Shown here: positions 8,569 through 17,429 of the stretch, one piece after another
Position numbering within the stretch: position 1 is the stretch's first letter
Layout of the letters: each line of letters opens with the position of its first letter
Assembly (NCBI GenBank): GCA_017623505.1
Contig: JAGAOZ010000001.1
Location: 1-64,000 of the forward strand
From: Alistipes sp.
Lineage (GTDB): Bacteria > Bacteroidota > Bacteroidia > Bacteroidales > Rikenellaceae
Length of the DNA stretch: 64,000 nt
Reading direction: 5' to 3'
Made by a program: the position numbers and the translations under genes
The notes under the pieces: model-generated
Seen by the model: the letters and a program-made list of their open reading frames with translations, nothing else
Database searches by the model: none
What the model was told of the DNA's origin: nothing

Positions 8569-9945
8569 ATGCGTGATAGTCGAAGTACATATTTAATCCA
8601 TCTGTTTGCCATAGCGCACGCCGTAATTGTGCTTATGTGCTATGCTTTGAATGTTAGCGATGAGCTGTTGCTGACGCTGGCGACAGTGGCTATGATTGCC
8701 CTTATTGGTGTTCGTAAGGGCCAGAATATAAGTATTATAGCCATCAGTGTTATTGCCGGTAATATCCTTGGTTATCTGTTCGGAACGTACGGAGCTAAAG
8801 TTGTGGCTTTGGTGGTGAGGGAGCCGGCGATAATTCACGCCATAACAACCTTCTGTTTTACCGAGATTATCGGCTATGGTTTGGTCCTCTTTTATGGCGC
8901 ACTCAACCGAGGCAAGGAGCCGACGATTAAGGGGCGTTGGACCCCGCATACTTTCCAGCTGTTGGTCATCATTGTTGTCATCTTATTGGCCCGTATTGCC
9001 TTCTCGTATACGTTCGGAGAGCTGTTGCAGGGAGATAGCGTCAATCAAGCGGTGAAGCTGTTTTTAGGCAACACGTTTGCGGTTATCATTACCATCTGTA
9101 TCAACATCATATATGTCATATTATTAGATAAATACGCTGAGTTATATCGAGCGTGGCTTTATATTTGTGCTACCCTTCTGCAATCGGTTGTTGTGGCGGT
9201 TATTGTGGCTGTAATTATTGGCTATGATTTCCCATTTATGGATGCTGAGCCTTTCGCTACGATTAGCTTTGTTCAGCTGTGTGCGGTAGCCTTTATAGCC
9301 AACATTGTTGTCTATATTATTACGATGCTTATCTACCAGCTTCAAAAGACACGCAGACGTATTAAACGCGAGTTGGAGAAGCGTCATCTGGCGCAGTTTA
9401 GGTATAATCTGCTGAAGCAACAGATGAATCCGCATTTTCTGTTTAACTCATTGAATATTCTGAATGGATTGATTGAGGAGCAGAAGAACGAACAAGCCGA
9501 GGAGTATGTACGTAAACTTGCTATGCTATATCGTTATATGCTTAAAAACGAGGATGATACATTGGTTACTCTGCGTGAGGAGATGGATTTTACGGACCAA
9601 TATATCGACCTGCTGAAGGTGCGTTTTCGTGATGGCTTCAAGGTGCGATATGAGTTGGGTCAGGAGTTTAGAAACCGCCACGTCGTGCCGTGTGGAATAC
9701 AACTGTTGATAGAGAATGCTTTGAAGCATAATATTGCCCATCCGGACAACCCGCTGCTGATTGATATAAGCTTCGATGATAGCTATGTCAGTGTGCGTAA
9801 TAATCGCCAACCGAAACTTACTACCAATGACAGTACCAAGATGGGCTTGAAGAATCTCTCACAACAATATAAGAATATCATAGGAGATGATATAGTCGTA
9901 GACCAAAGTGAAGAGTTTTATGAGGTCCGTTTACCTCTAATATAA
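8569..9945 (+). CDS. LytS/YehU-type membrane histidine kinase
   Basis: A 458-aa sensor kinase. The first 255 or so residues are mostly hydrophobic and hold about eight membrane segments without a large periplasmic loop. A short charged coiled region (KTRRRIKRELEKRH) leads into the His_kinase domain. The phospho-acceptor His is about residue 289 in QMNPHFLFNSLN. The ATP-binding part has the N-box LLIENALKHNIAH but an otherwise reduced HATPase domain, as usual for this class. The response regulator gene follows at once, so the two form a two-component system. The signal is unknown and could be membrane or envelope state. Confidence 0.9.
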   Translation: MRDSRSTYLIHLFAIAHAVIVLMCYALNVSDELLLTLATVAMIALIGVRKGQNISIIAISVIAGNILGYLFGTYGAKVVALVVREPAIIHAITTFCFTEIIGYGLVLFYGALNRGKEPTIKGRWTPHTFQLLVIIVVILLARIAFSYTFGELLQGDSVNQAVKLFLGNTFAVIITICINIIYVILLDKYAELYRAWLYICATLLQSVVVAVIVAVIIGYDFPFMDAEPFATISFVQLCAVAFIANIVVYIITMLIYQLQKTRRRIKRELEKRHLAQFRYNLLKQQMNPHFLFNSLNILNGLIEEQKNEQAEEYVRKLAMLYRYMLKNEDDTLVTLREEMDFTDQYIDLLKVRFRDGFKVRYELGQEFRNRHVVPCGIQLLIENALKHNIAHPDNPLLIDISFDDSYVSVRNNRQPKLTTNDSTKMGLKNLSQQYKNIIGDDIVVDQSEEFYEVRLPLI

Positions 9946-9960
9946 TATAAATTGCTGAGT

Positions 9961-10737
9961 ATGAATGTGTTGATTGTTGAGGATGAGTTGGTTGCTCAGA
10001 ATGCATTAGCTCGTATGTTGGAGAAGAATTTTTCCGATATGACAATCTGTGGTGTGTCGGATAGTGTGCGAAGCACGATAGAGTTTTTGGAGAATACCTC
10101 GACCTATCCCGATATTATATTTATGGATGTCGAACTCTCTGACGGCAGGTGTTTTGAGATTTTTGAGCAAGTGGAGATAAAGGCTCCCGTCGTTATGGTT
10201 ACGGCGTACGACAATTATGCTGTTAATGCTTTCAATGTCAATTCGATAGACTATCTGCTCAAGCCGATTAGTGTGTCGGACTTACAACGTGCTGTCGAGC
10301 GTTGTCGTAAGCGGATTATACAATCTGCGCCATACGATATTGAGGCTTTGCGTGGTGCTTTGGCGGGTATGCAGCAATCTACGCAGAGCTACAAGCAACG
10401 CCACCTGCTACGCTACAACGATAAAATCGTGATGGTTGAGACGGCTAATATCGCCTACTTCTATTCCGAGGAGGGCTCAACCTACCTGATGACGCTGAGT
10501 GGCGAGAGCTACCTGATGGATGTCTCGTTGGATGTGGTGAGCAAAGATTTGAATCCTGCTCGTTTCTTCCGTATTTCACGCTCTTGTATCGTGTCGAGTG
10601 TCAGTATCGGTCAGGTGGTTAAAAAGATGGGAAATCGCCTGAAATTGACGCTTAAACCGGCAAGTAACATCGACAGCTTCGTGTCGCGTGCCAAGACGGC
10701 AGATTTTATGGAGTGGTTAGAGAAGTGTTCGATGTAA
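9961..10737 (+). CDS. LytTR response regulator
   Basis: A 258-aa DNA-binding response regulator. The receiver domain is at residues 1-115, with acidic pocket residues in VEDE, phospho-acceptor Asp56 in IIFMDVEL and the conserved Lys in YLLKPI. The LytTR DNA-binding domain is at about 150-258 and includes FFRISRSCIV. I chose the ATG at 9961 because it gives the standard MNVLIVEDE start. A TTG at 9952 is in frame but adds only three residues. It is cotranscribed with the kinase just upstream. The targets are unknown. LytTR sites are typically short imperfect repeats, which I could not assign here. Confidence 0.93.
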   Translation: MNVLIVEDELVAQNALARMLEKNFSDMTICGVSDSVRSTIEFLENTSTYPDIIFMDVELSDGRCFEIFEQVEIKAPVVMVTAYDNYAVNAFNVNSIDYLLKPISVSDLQRAVERCRKRIIQSAPYDIEALRGALAGMQQSTQSYKQRHLLRYNDKIVMVETANIAYFYSEEGSTYLMTLSGESYLMDVSLDVVSKDLNPARFFRISRSCIVSSVSIGQVVKKMGNRLKLTLKPASNIDSFVSRAKTADFMEWLEKCSM

Positions 10738-10759
10738 TAATACAATCAAAGCCAAAAAT

Positions 10760-10791
10760 GAGGGGCGGGTGAACTTAATCACTCGCCCCTC
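10760..10791. terminator. Bidirectional terminator
   Basis: A 13-bp stem, GAGGGGCGGGTGA (10760-10772) with TCACTCGCCCCTC (10779-10791), encloses a 6-nt loop. It lies between the convergent LytTR regulator and the last gene of the sus operon. Confidence 0.8.
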
Positions 10792-10811
10792 GCACAATAT
10801 ATAATAGTTGT

Positions 10812-12665
10812 TTAACGGGTGTACTCTACTACAAGCACCTCGCGTGGTCCAACCTTTGTTGAGCCATCAACCTCAATAGCCTCGCCGGTTAATACGTTGC
10901 GACCGCTCTTCAACTCCGAAGCAACCTCGGCATAGTTAGCCCAAGGGATATTTACCGTCTTGCCTGAGTTGTTGATATAGACAAATACAGCCTCTGTGTC
11001 GTTATAACGGAAGTAGGCATAGGTGTTATCGCGAGTCATAAAGTGCATAGTCTTGCCGTTGTGGATAACATCCTTACTCTTACGCCATTGGAAGAGCTTT
11101 TGGCTGAAGTCGAACATCTCCTTAGCCACGCCATCGCGTTTGTGGAAGTAATCCTTCTTGTCGCCCTCCCAGCCACCTGGGAAATCCACTCTTAGACCGC
11201 CGTGGCCCTGTGAGAGGTCTGCCGAGCGGAACATCTGCTCATCGCCGGCAAAGACCTGTGGGATACCACGCATAGTAGCAAGCATAACGGTAGCAATCTT
11301 CATACGCTTAACATCGCCATTGAGTACGTCACCGATACGGGTAAGGTCGTGGTTGCCCAAGAAAATCATCATATTCTGCAAGTCGTGATATACGAAATCG
11401 TGCGACACGCAGTCGTAGATACGTGTCATACCCTCGCCCCAACCTGGGTTATTCTTCGTCAAACCTGCCCAGATAGCCTCCTGCAATGGGAAGTCCATAA
11501 TAGCTGGCAGATTGGTGTTGAAGCCATCCTTATTGGCGTTGTCGCCCTGCCAATAGGCAAGCTGTGGGATAGATGAAGTCCAGCACTCGCCCACGATGTT
11601 GAAGTGTGGGTACTCGGCGCGTACAGCCTTACACCACTCGCTCATAGGCTCCTTCTCGTTGTAAGGATATGTGTCTACGCGGAAACCATCCAAATTTGCA
11701 TACTCAATCCACCATACCGCCCACTGCTTGAAATACTGAAGCACGTATGGGTTGTTGAGGTTCATATCGGGCATTGAAGGTACAAACCAACCGCTCTCCT
11801 GCAAATTCAAATCATACTTAGCTGCATTAGGATCCATATTGGTTGAGAAGCAGATATTTGAGCCTGTGTACTCTGGAAAGACGTGTACCCAATCCTTGAA
11901 TGGAAGGTCCTGCATCCACCAGTGAGCTGCGCCACAGTGGTTGGTTACAATATCCATCACAATCTTCAAATCCTTCTCATGAGCCTTCTCGACATACTCG
12001 CGATAGAGCTCATTTGAGCCCATACGTGGGTCGATGTGGTAGTAGTCGCCACAAGCGTAGCCGTGGTATGACTCCTGTGGCTCGTTGTCGAGCAACATAG
12101 GTGTAGACCAGATAGTTGTTACGCCCAAGTCGGCAATGTAGTCCAAATGGTCTATTACGCCCTGAATATCGCCACCGTGACGACCAAAGAACTCTTTGCG
12201 AGCAGCCTTCTCGGCTGTGTCGTCAGTAGAGTCATTCGAGCTGTCGCCATTGGCAAAGCGGTCGGGCATAATCAGATAAATCACATCGGCCGTAGTGAAA
12301 CTCTTACGCTCACGAGAGCCCTCACGACGCTCAGCGATAGTGTAAGGATAGCGAATCTGCTCGTCACCCTTAGTGAGTACTAAAGTATACTCTCCCGCCT
12401 TAGCCTTTGGGCTAATCTTCACGTCAGCAAAGATGTAGTTAGGGCTGTCAGCCTTATGCTGAGCCGTAACGCTTACTCCCTTGCCACCCTCCACAGAGAG
12501 TGTGTACTCCGAGATGTTGTCGCCCTGAATCATCAACTGCAATGGTGTTGTCATATCAACCCACCACGACAGCGGCTCTACGCGCTTGATAGGTGTTGTG
12601 TCAGCAGCTGTCGATACTCCGCCGAGCATCACAACAGCCACTACTGCTAAAAACAATCTTTTCAT
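10812..12665 (-). CDS. susA: SusA-like GH13 neopullulanase/amylase
   Basis: A 617-aa exported alpha-glucan hydrolase. A signal peptide is cut near STA/A (about residue 20) with no lipobox, so it is probably periplasmic. An N-terminal beta-sandwich (about 25-115) resembles the cyclomaltodextrinase N-domain. The GH13 barrel follows, with nucleophile Asp331 (GFRVDTYPY), acid/base Glu360 (VGECWT) and Asp440 (GNHDLTR). A C-terminal beta domain ends the protein. In Bacteroides thetaiotaomicron, SusA cuts imported maltooligosaccharides in the periplasm, and the same job fits here. It is the last gene of the operon and ends at the terminator at 10760-10791. Confidence 0.9.
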   Translation of the reverse strand: MKRLFLAVVAVVMLGGVSTAADTTPIKRVEPLSWWVDMTTPLQLMIQGDNISEYTLSVEGGKGVSVTAQHKADSPNYIFADVKISPKAKAGEYTLVLTKGDEQIRYPYTIAERREGSRERKSFTTADVIYLIMPDRFANGDSSNDSTDDTAEKAARKEFFGRHGGDIQGVIDHLDYIADLGVTTIWSTPMLLDNEPQESYHGYACGDYYHIDPRMGSNELYREYVEKAHEKDLKIVMDIVTNHCGAAHWWMQDLPFKDWVHVFPEYTGSNICFSTNMDPNAAKYDLNLQESGWFVPSMPDMNLNNPYVLQYFKQWAVWWIEYANLDGFRVDTYPYNEKEPMSEWCKAVRAEYPHFNIVGECWTSSIPQLAYWQGDNANKDGFNTNLPAIMDFPLQEAIWAGLTKNNPGWGEGMTRIYDCVSHDFVYHDLQNMMIFLGNHDLTRIGDVLNGDVKRMKIATVMLATMRGIPQVFAGDEQMFRSADLSQGHGGLRVDFPGGWEGDKKDYFHKRDGVAKEMFDFSQKLFQWRKSKDVIHNGKTMHFMTRDNTYAYFRYNDTEAVFVYINNSGKTVNIPWANYAEVASELKSGRNVLTGEAIEVDGSTKVGPREVLVVEYTR

Positions 12666-12681
12666 ATCTTATAGTAACGGT

Positions 12682-14007
12682 TTATTCGGTGTAAATCATC
12701 CAGCCCCAAGCCTCAAGACCCTGCTCCGAGGTGTTATGTGCAGCAAGGAGAGTCTGCTCGTCAGCAATCTTATCGCAAGCCTTAGCCTCGGCTGTGAGGT
12801 TAGCTACGACAACAACCTTATTGCCTTCTACCTCGCGAGAGAACTTAAATACGCCCTCGCTGCTTGGCAAAATAGTGAACTCGCCACCCTTCTCGCCAGC
12901 CTTCAATGCAGGGTTGGTATGACGGATATGGCAGAGAAGCTTATAAGTGTCAGCATAGGCATTATGCTCCCATGCAGGGATATGGTCCTTCTCAAAGAAC
13001 TCAAAACGCTTATTCCAACCCATCTCCTGACCTGTGTAGATGAGTGGCTGACCCTTTGGCAAGGTGAAAGTAAGCATAGCCATCACGTTGTATGCCTCGC
13101 CCATACGCTCAAACTCTGTTCCTGCCCAAGAGTTCTCATCGTGGTTTGATGTGAACATCAGACGCATAGCCTCCGCAGGGTGCTGCTCAGCATCCTTAGC
13201 CAAGTACTCTGTAAGCTCCTTAACACCCTTTTCGCCGCGTGCGATGCTGTTCATCAGGTGGTGCAACTCCCAAGAGTATGATGAGTCGAAAGCGTCGGTA
13301 TGAAGCTCTACGTTCTCGCCCTCAGCCAAAAAATATGTGTCAGGATAATCAGCGCGCAGACGTGGCAATACATCACGCCAGAAGTCCATAGGTACCTCGC
13401 ACGCCATATCGCAACGCAGACCATCTACGCCACGCTCCAACCAGAAACGCATAGCATCCTCCATGGCCTTACGCATGTCGTGATTGTCGTAGTTGAGCTT
13501 TGCAATGTCGGTCCAGTCGTACTGTACGATAGTGTTGCCATTCTCGTCACGTACGTACCAATCAGCAGGCTGCTCCACAATCCATTTTGCATCGGGTGAG
13601 GTGTGGTTTGCTACCCAGTCCAAGATAACCTTCAATCCCAAGTCGTGAGCCTTGGCAAGGAAAGCATCGAAATCCTCCAAAGTACCGAACTCTGGGTTTG
13701 TGGCACAGTAGTCCGAAATAGCGTAGTATGAGCCAAGAGTACCCTTACGCTCCTTGACGCCGATAGGATAGATAGGCATCATCCACACTACATCGACACC
13801 CATCTCCTTGAGACGTGGCAGATGCTCGGCAGCCGCTGCGAATGTACCCTCAGGAGTGTACTGACGCACGTTCATCTCATAAATAACAGCATCGTAGCTC
13901 CACTCTGCGTGGGCCGAAGCCTTTTGCTCCTCTGTGGTTGCTTTAGGCTGATTGCAGCACGAAACAACGGTTGCAAGAGCCAACATAGCGAATAAAATCT
14001 TCTTCAT
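12682..14007 (-). CDS. GH13 alpha-amylase family lipoprotein
   Basis: A 441-aa alpha-glucan-active enzyme with a lipoprotein signal (LALATVVSC, Cys17). It consists almost only of the GH13 catalytic barrel and a small C-terminal beta domain: Asp200 (GLRCDMA), Glu229 (LAEGEN) and Asp290 (TSNHDEN) form the catalytic set. It occupies the place of SusG but is much smaller than the Bacteroides enzyme and has no visible starch-binding module. The residues after the lipid-bearing Cys (CNQPKA) are not acidic, unlike the neighbouring Sus lipoproteins. It may therefore stay on the periplasmic side instead of being exported to the surface (inference). Confidence 0.87.
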   Translation of the reverse strand: MKKILFAMLALATVVSCCNQPKATTEEQKASAHAEWSYDAVIYEMNVRQYTPEGTFAAAAEHLPRLKEMGVDVVWMMPIYPIGVKERKGTLGSYYAISDYCATNPEFGTLEDFDAFLAKAHDLGLKVILDWVANHTSPDAKWIVEQPADWYVRDENGNTIVQYDWTDIAKLNYDNHDMRKAMEDAMRFWLERGVDGLRCDMACEVPMDFWRDVLPRLRADYPDTYFLAEGENVELHTDAFDSSYSWELHHLMNSIARGEKGVKELTEYLAKDAEQHPAEAMRLMFTSNHDENSWAGTEFERMGEAYNVMAMLTFTLPKGQPLIYTGQEMGWNKRFEFFEKDHIPAWEHNAYADTYKLLCHIRHTNPALKAGEKGGEFTILPSSEGVFKFSREVEGNKVVVVANLTAEAKACDKIADEQTLLAAHNTSEQGLEAWGWMIYTE

Positions 14008-14042
14008 CTCTATAATATTTTCTCAATTAATCTTCATTAGTA

Positions 14043-14070
14043 ACCGACGGGGCGATCAAACCCCGTCGGT
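14043..14070 (-). terminator. Hairpin inside the sus operon
   Basis: A perfect 10-bp stem, ACCGACGGGG (14043-14052) and CCCCGTCGGT (14061-14070), lies in the 109-bp gap between susF and the GH13 lipoprotein gene. On the minus strand it has no T-run after it, so it is more likely an RNA-stability element or partial terminator than a full stop. Confidence 0.5.
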
Positions 14071-14116
14071 CTATTGTGTGTCGGTCAGCCTATACTACCG
14101 ACGTTGTTCTCCTTGA

Positions 14117-16165
14117 TTAAAATGGAGAAGCTGAACCTGTCTCTACGACGCAAATCTGCTTTGTTGCAGAGTTGAAATAGATGTCGTAAGTACCGGCAGT
14201 GCCAATAGTAACATTCTCACCAGGCTGAACAGCACCGAATGGAGTGCCGATAGCGATTGGGTTAGTATCAGGAGCACCGAAGCAGTTATCCCAAGTGCCA
14301 GGATACTTAACCTTGAAGCCCTGATTAGCAGCAAACTGCATCTGCTTCAAAACGTGAAGAGTCTCTGACAAATCTGTCATACCGATATCACCCCAACCTG
14401 TGCAATCACCTGCTACATAGAATGTAGGAATAACAGGAGTTGTGTTAGCCTCATAAGCAGGAGCACCAGCCTCAGCTACAAAGAAGAAGTCCTTAGTCAA
14501 AGTGAAGACCTCAGAGTTTGGAGTCTGCTGACCTGCATTGTTGTTGAAGATAATCTGGAAATTCTTGTTTGCGTGCTCCTCGCTAAGGTCGGCATAGTAG
14601 TAACGTACACCGTTGATATCCTCATAGTCGCTCAACTGAGTACCAGGCCAAGCACCGAAGAGGTTCTCGCCGCCATCAGTCCAAACGTATGCATAGATAG
14701 GTGAGTAATTAGCCTTATTCTCAACGTAGATACGGAAGCCCTCGTGCTCTGCTGGCTCGTCAGAAGAAGAACCACCTGTTGGGTCCTGTGCACCAGCCTC
14801 TACAACGATAACATACTTAGTCTCTGGGTTGAAGTAGAAGTCGTAGTTACCCTCAGCTGCAAGACCAGAGTTGAGAGATGTCTGCTTGAAGAGTGTAGGA
14901 ACGCCCAACTCAACAAGACCCTCTGAAGAGTAGTTAGGATTAGACCAATCGTGGTTGAAAGCAATCTTCCAGCCCTCGCCATCAACAGTGTAATCAACCA
15001 TGGTCATAGGAACATTCTTAACTACCAAGTAGCCGTTAGATGCAGCCTCCTTGAACTCGTAAGTAGTGTCAGCGATATCCCAACCATTGAAACCACCTAC
15101 CAAGTGATAAACATCGCCTGATGGGTCTGGATCTGGATCTGGAGTAACAGGGCCCTCACCTGGAGTTACTACGATGTCCAAAGTGTAAGGGAAGTCGAAG
15201 AGGTTAAGTGTAAATACACCGCTACCAGTCTCAGTTGCAGCGATATCAGAGCCCTTGAACTGAAGGTCTGCTACATCACCACCGAGGTCTGTCAAATCCC
15301 AAATCTGGTTGAAACGAATCTTGAAGTTCTTACCAGCCTCCACAGGAGCATTAGCTACCCATACGTTGTTCTGAGCATCGAACTCAAACTGAGCCTTATC
15401 ATTATCCCAGCCACCAACAGCATCACCGATAAGACCTACGTAAGTGATAGGAGTCATCTCATAGGTTGCGTTTACAGCGTCGAAGACGATGTAGAGCAAA
15501 CCAGCTGCGTCAGCCTTGAAGTTACCTGCGTCAGCCTCAGTGCTCAATACGCCATCCTTCAAACCATAGTTAGTACCATCCCAAGACTGCTCTGCGCAGA
15601 ATTTGAACTCGTAGGTACCACCCTCAGGGAGGTTTACAAAGCCATAGTACTTGTTATCAGCGTGGAGCTTCAAACGAGAGCAAGAGCCTGCTGGGTCCCA
15701 ACCCTGGTAATCACCTACGATATAGAGGTAAGCCTCCTCGACAACAACAGGGATGTCGTAAACGAACTTAACAACCATAGGCTTTGCCTCTGCAGTCTCG
15801 CCTGCAGGAGTTACAGCTGAAAGGTTGAATGTGATGTCATACTCACCAGCCTCCTCGATAGCGAATTGGCTAAGGAGAGCCATGTTGGTAGTAGAGAAAT
15901 AAGTTGCAGAAGTGCTGCCGAGAACAATGCTCTGCTCGCCATACTCTGCACCTACGGTATACTCAACGTCGGTCTTATAACCGAACTTTGCAGGACTCCA
16001 AACGAGTGTGAAATCCTCAGCCTCAGTAGTCTTATTTACCACAACATCTGAGTGAGCGGTAAATGAAGGCTCAGTCTGAGCGATAACAATCTCATCACCC
16101 TCATGGTTACAAGCACCAAATGAGAGGAGTGCTGCAGCTGACAATAAATATTTTACAATTTTCAT
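14117..16165 (-). CDS. susF: SusF-like multi-module starch-binding lipoprotein
   Basis: A 682-aa outer-membrane lipoprotein (lipobox SFGAC). It starts at 16165, which gives a normal signal peptide; an upstream in-frame ATG adds a non-signal-like extension. After an N-terminal Ig-like SusE/F domain come several starch-binding beta modules recognised by repeated GxxxGWD-type motifs: YIVGDYQGWDP, LIGDAVGGWDND, LVGGFNGWD and YVAGDCTGWGD. Between the last two lies a CBM26-like segment with YAYVWTDGGENLFGAWPG. A PDPDPDPS linker splits the protein. Acidic residues after the Cys (CNHEGDE) fit a surface-export signal. It probably holds starch at the cell surface for the SusCD complex. Confidence 0.85.
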   Translation of the reverse strand: MKIVKYLLSAAALLSFGACNHEGDEIVIAQTEPSFTAHSDVVVNKTTEAEDFTLVWSPAKFGYKTDVEYTVGAEYGEQSIVLGSTSATYFSTTNMALLSQFAIEEAGEYDITFNLSAVTPAGETAEAKPMVVKFVYDIPVVVEEAYLYIVGDYQGWDPAGSCSRLKLHADNKYYGFVNLPEGGTYEFKFCAEQSWDGTNYGLKDGVLSTEADAGNFKADAAGLLYIVFDAVNATYEMTPITYVGLIGDAVGGWDNDKAQFEFDAQNNVWVANAPVEAGKNFKIRFNQIWDLTDLGGDVADLQFKGSDIAATETGSGVFTLNLFDFPYTLDIVVTPGEGPVTPDPDPDPSGDVYHLVGGFNGWDIADTTYEFKEAASNGYLVVKNVPMTMVDYTVDGEGWKIAFNHDWSNPNYSSEGLVELGVPTLFKQTSLNSGLAAEGNYDFYFNPETKYVIVVEAGAQDPTGGSSSDEPAEHEGFRIYVENKANYSPIYAYVWTDGGENLFGAWPGTQLSDYEDINGVRYYYADLSEEHANKNFQIIFNNNAGQQTPNSEVFTLTKDFFFVAEAGAPAYEANTTPVIPTFYVAGDCTGWGDIGMTDLSETLHVLKQMQFAANQGFKVKYPGTWDNCFGAPDTNPIAIGTPFGAVQPGENVTIGTAGTYDIYFNSATKQICVVETGSASPF

Positions 16166-16232
16166 AATCTCTTTATTATTATTTAAGGTGGGTGGCAATC
16201 ATAGGGACTACCACCCTACCGTTAAAAACTAT

Positions 16233-17408
16233 TTACTCAGCCAACTCAACTGAACCTGAGATTGGTGATGGGTTTGTATCATCAGCAGCCAAAGCAGCGA
16301 TGTCGCCGTGGAAGTTGATGTTGAAACGTACGTTACCTGAAAGGTCAGTTACGATGTTATCGCCACCAGGAGTCAAGTGGTTCAAATCGCCACCCCAGTT
16401 GGTATCCCAAGCCTGGTTCAAACGATACTTGAACTCACCACCTGCACAACCCGGCATAACAGCTGTCCAAACCTGGTTACGCATAGCTGCATAATACTTG
16501 TTGTCGAAGTCTGCATCACCGGTAGCAGGCATACCTGCAAGCTCCATGATAAGGTCGTTTACTGTATCCCAACCGCCAACAGCACCACCGATAACGCTGA
16601 TGCTCTGAACAGGTGTGAGCTTAACAGAACCTGTTGTGTGCTCTGGATTCAAAGTAACCTTTACCCAGTACAAGCCTTCCTCTGCTGTGATGTGTGCAGG
16701 GTCGCCCTCTGTTGTGAAGTTCTCAGGGTCACCACCGAGGTTACCTGTCCAGTTAGGGTTAGGACAGAACTTGAAGTGGCACAAACCATCCTCAGCAATG
16801 AAGTTAGCAGTACCCTCAGCTGCGCCGAGATATACCAGACCCTCATAAACATCGCTCCACTCTGCAGTCTCCCAAAGAACAGGACCCTGTGCATCAGGTG
16901 CCCAACCCTGGAAGTTACCAGCAATATACAATGGACGACGTACCCAAGGAGCTGATGAGCTTGGTACGGTAGTAACCTTCAAAGTGATAGGAGCTGAAGT
17001 GAGCAAGTAAGCATCACCTGTACCGATGTTTGCAGTAACATACATCGAAATCTCAGTCTCAGTCTCCTCAGGAAGAGCCAAGCCCTTCTCGCTAACCAAA
17101 GTGTTATTGAGAGCCTCCTTAGTAAGAGTGTAGCTTGTAGTGTAAGACTCAGCAATCTGTACAGTTGCGTCGCCATAAGTTGCGAACAAGCCGTAAGCTA
17201 CTGATGCAGGATAACCATAATCTACCTCGCTCCAAGAGAATGTAACTTCTGAATTGAGGTTGTTTGCATTGATGAGGATATCAGAGTGAGTATTGAGCAC
17301 AGGTGCTGCAACCTCCTCGATAGGCTTTGCCTGCATCTTCGCATCCTCCTGACAAGCGATGCCCACGAAAGCAATCGCTGCCAATGTTATATATTTCAAA
17401 AATTTCAT
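16233..17408 (-). CDS. susE: SusE-like starch-binding lipoprotein
   Basis: A 391-aa lipoprotein (lipobox GIAC, then QEDAK). The N-terminal Ig-like SusE domain (about residues 30-150) is followed by two starch-binding beta modules carrying YIAGNFQGWAPD and VIGGAVGGWDT. It is a shorter paralogue of the SusF-like protein encoded next, and the two share the GWD-type binding-site motifs. It probably binds malto-oligosaccharides at the cell surface and so affects the size of glucan taken up. It lies 21 nt after susD and 67 nt before susF. Confidence 0.87.
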   Translation of the reverse strand: MKFLKYITLAAIAFVGIACQEDAKMQAKPIEEVAAPVLNTHSDILINANNLNSEVTFSWSEVDYGYPASVAYGLFATYGDATVQIAESYTTSYTLTKEALNNTLVSEKGLALPEETETEISMYVTANIGTGDAYLLTSAPITLKVTTVPSSSAPWVRRPLYIAGNFQGWAPDAQGPVLWETAEWSDVYEGLVYLGAAEGTANFIAEDGLCHFKFCPNPNWTGNLGGDPENFTTEGDPAHITAEEGLYWVKVTLNPEHTTGSVKLTPVQSISVIGGAVGGWDTVNDLIMELAGMPATGDADFDNKYYAAMRNQVWTAVMPGCAGGEFKYRLNQAWDTNWGGDLNHLTPGGDNIVTDLSGNVRFNINFHGDIAALAADDTNPSPISGSVELAE

Positions 17409-17429
17409 CGTTTCAAAGATTATTAAGGA

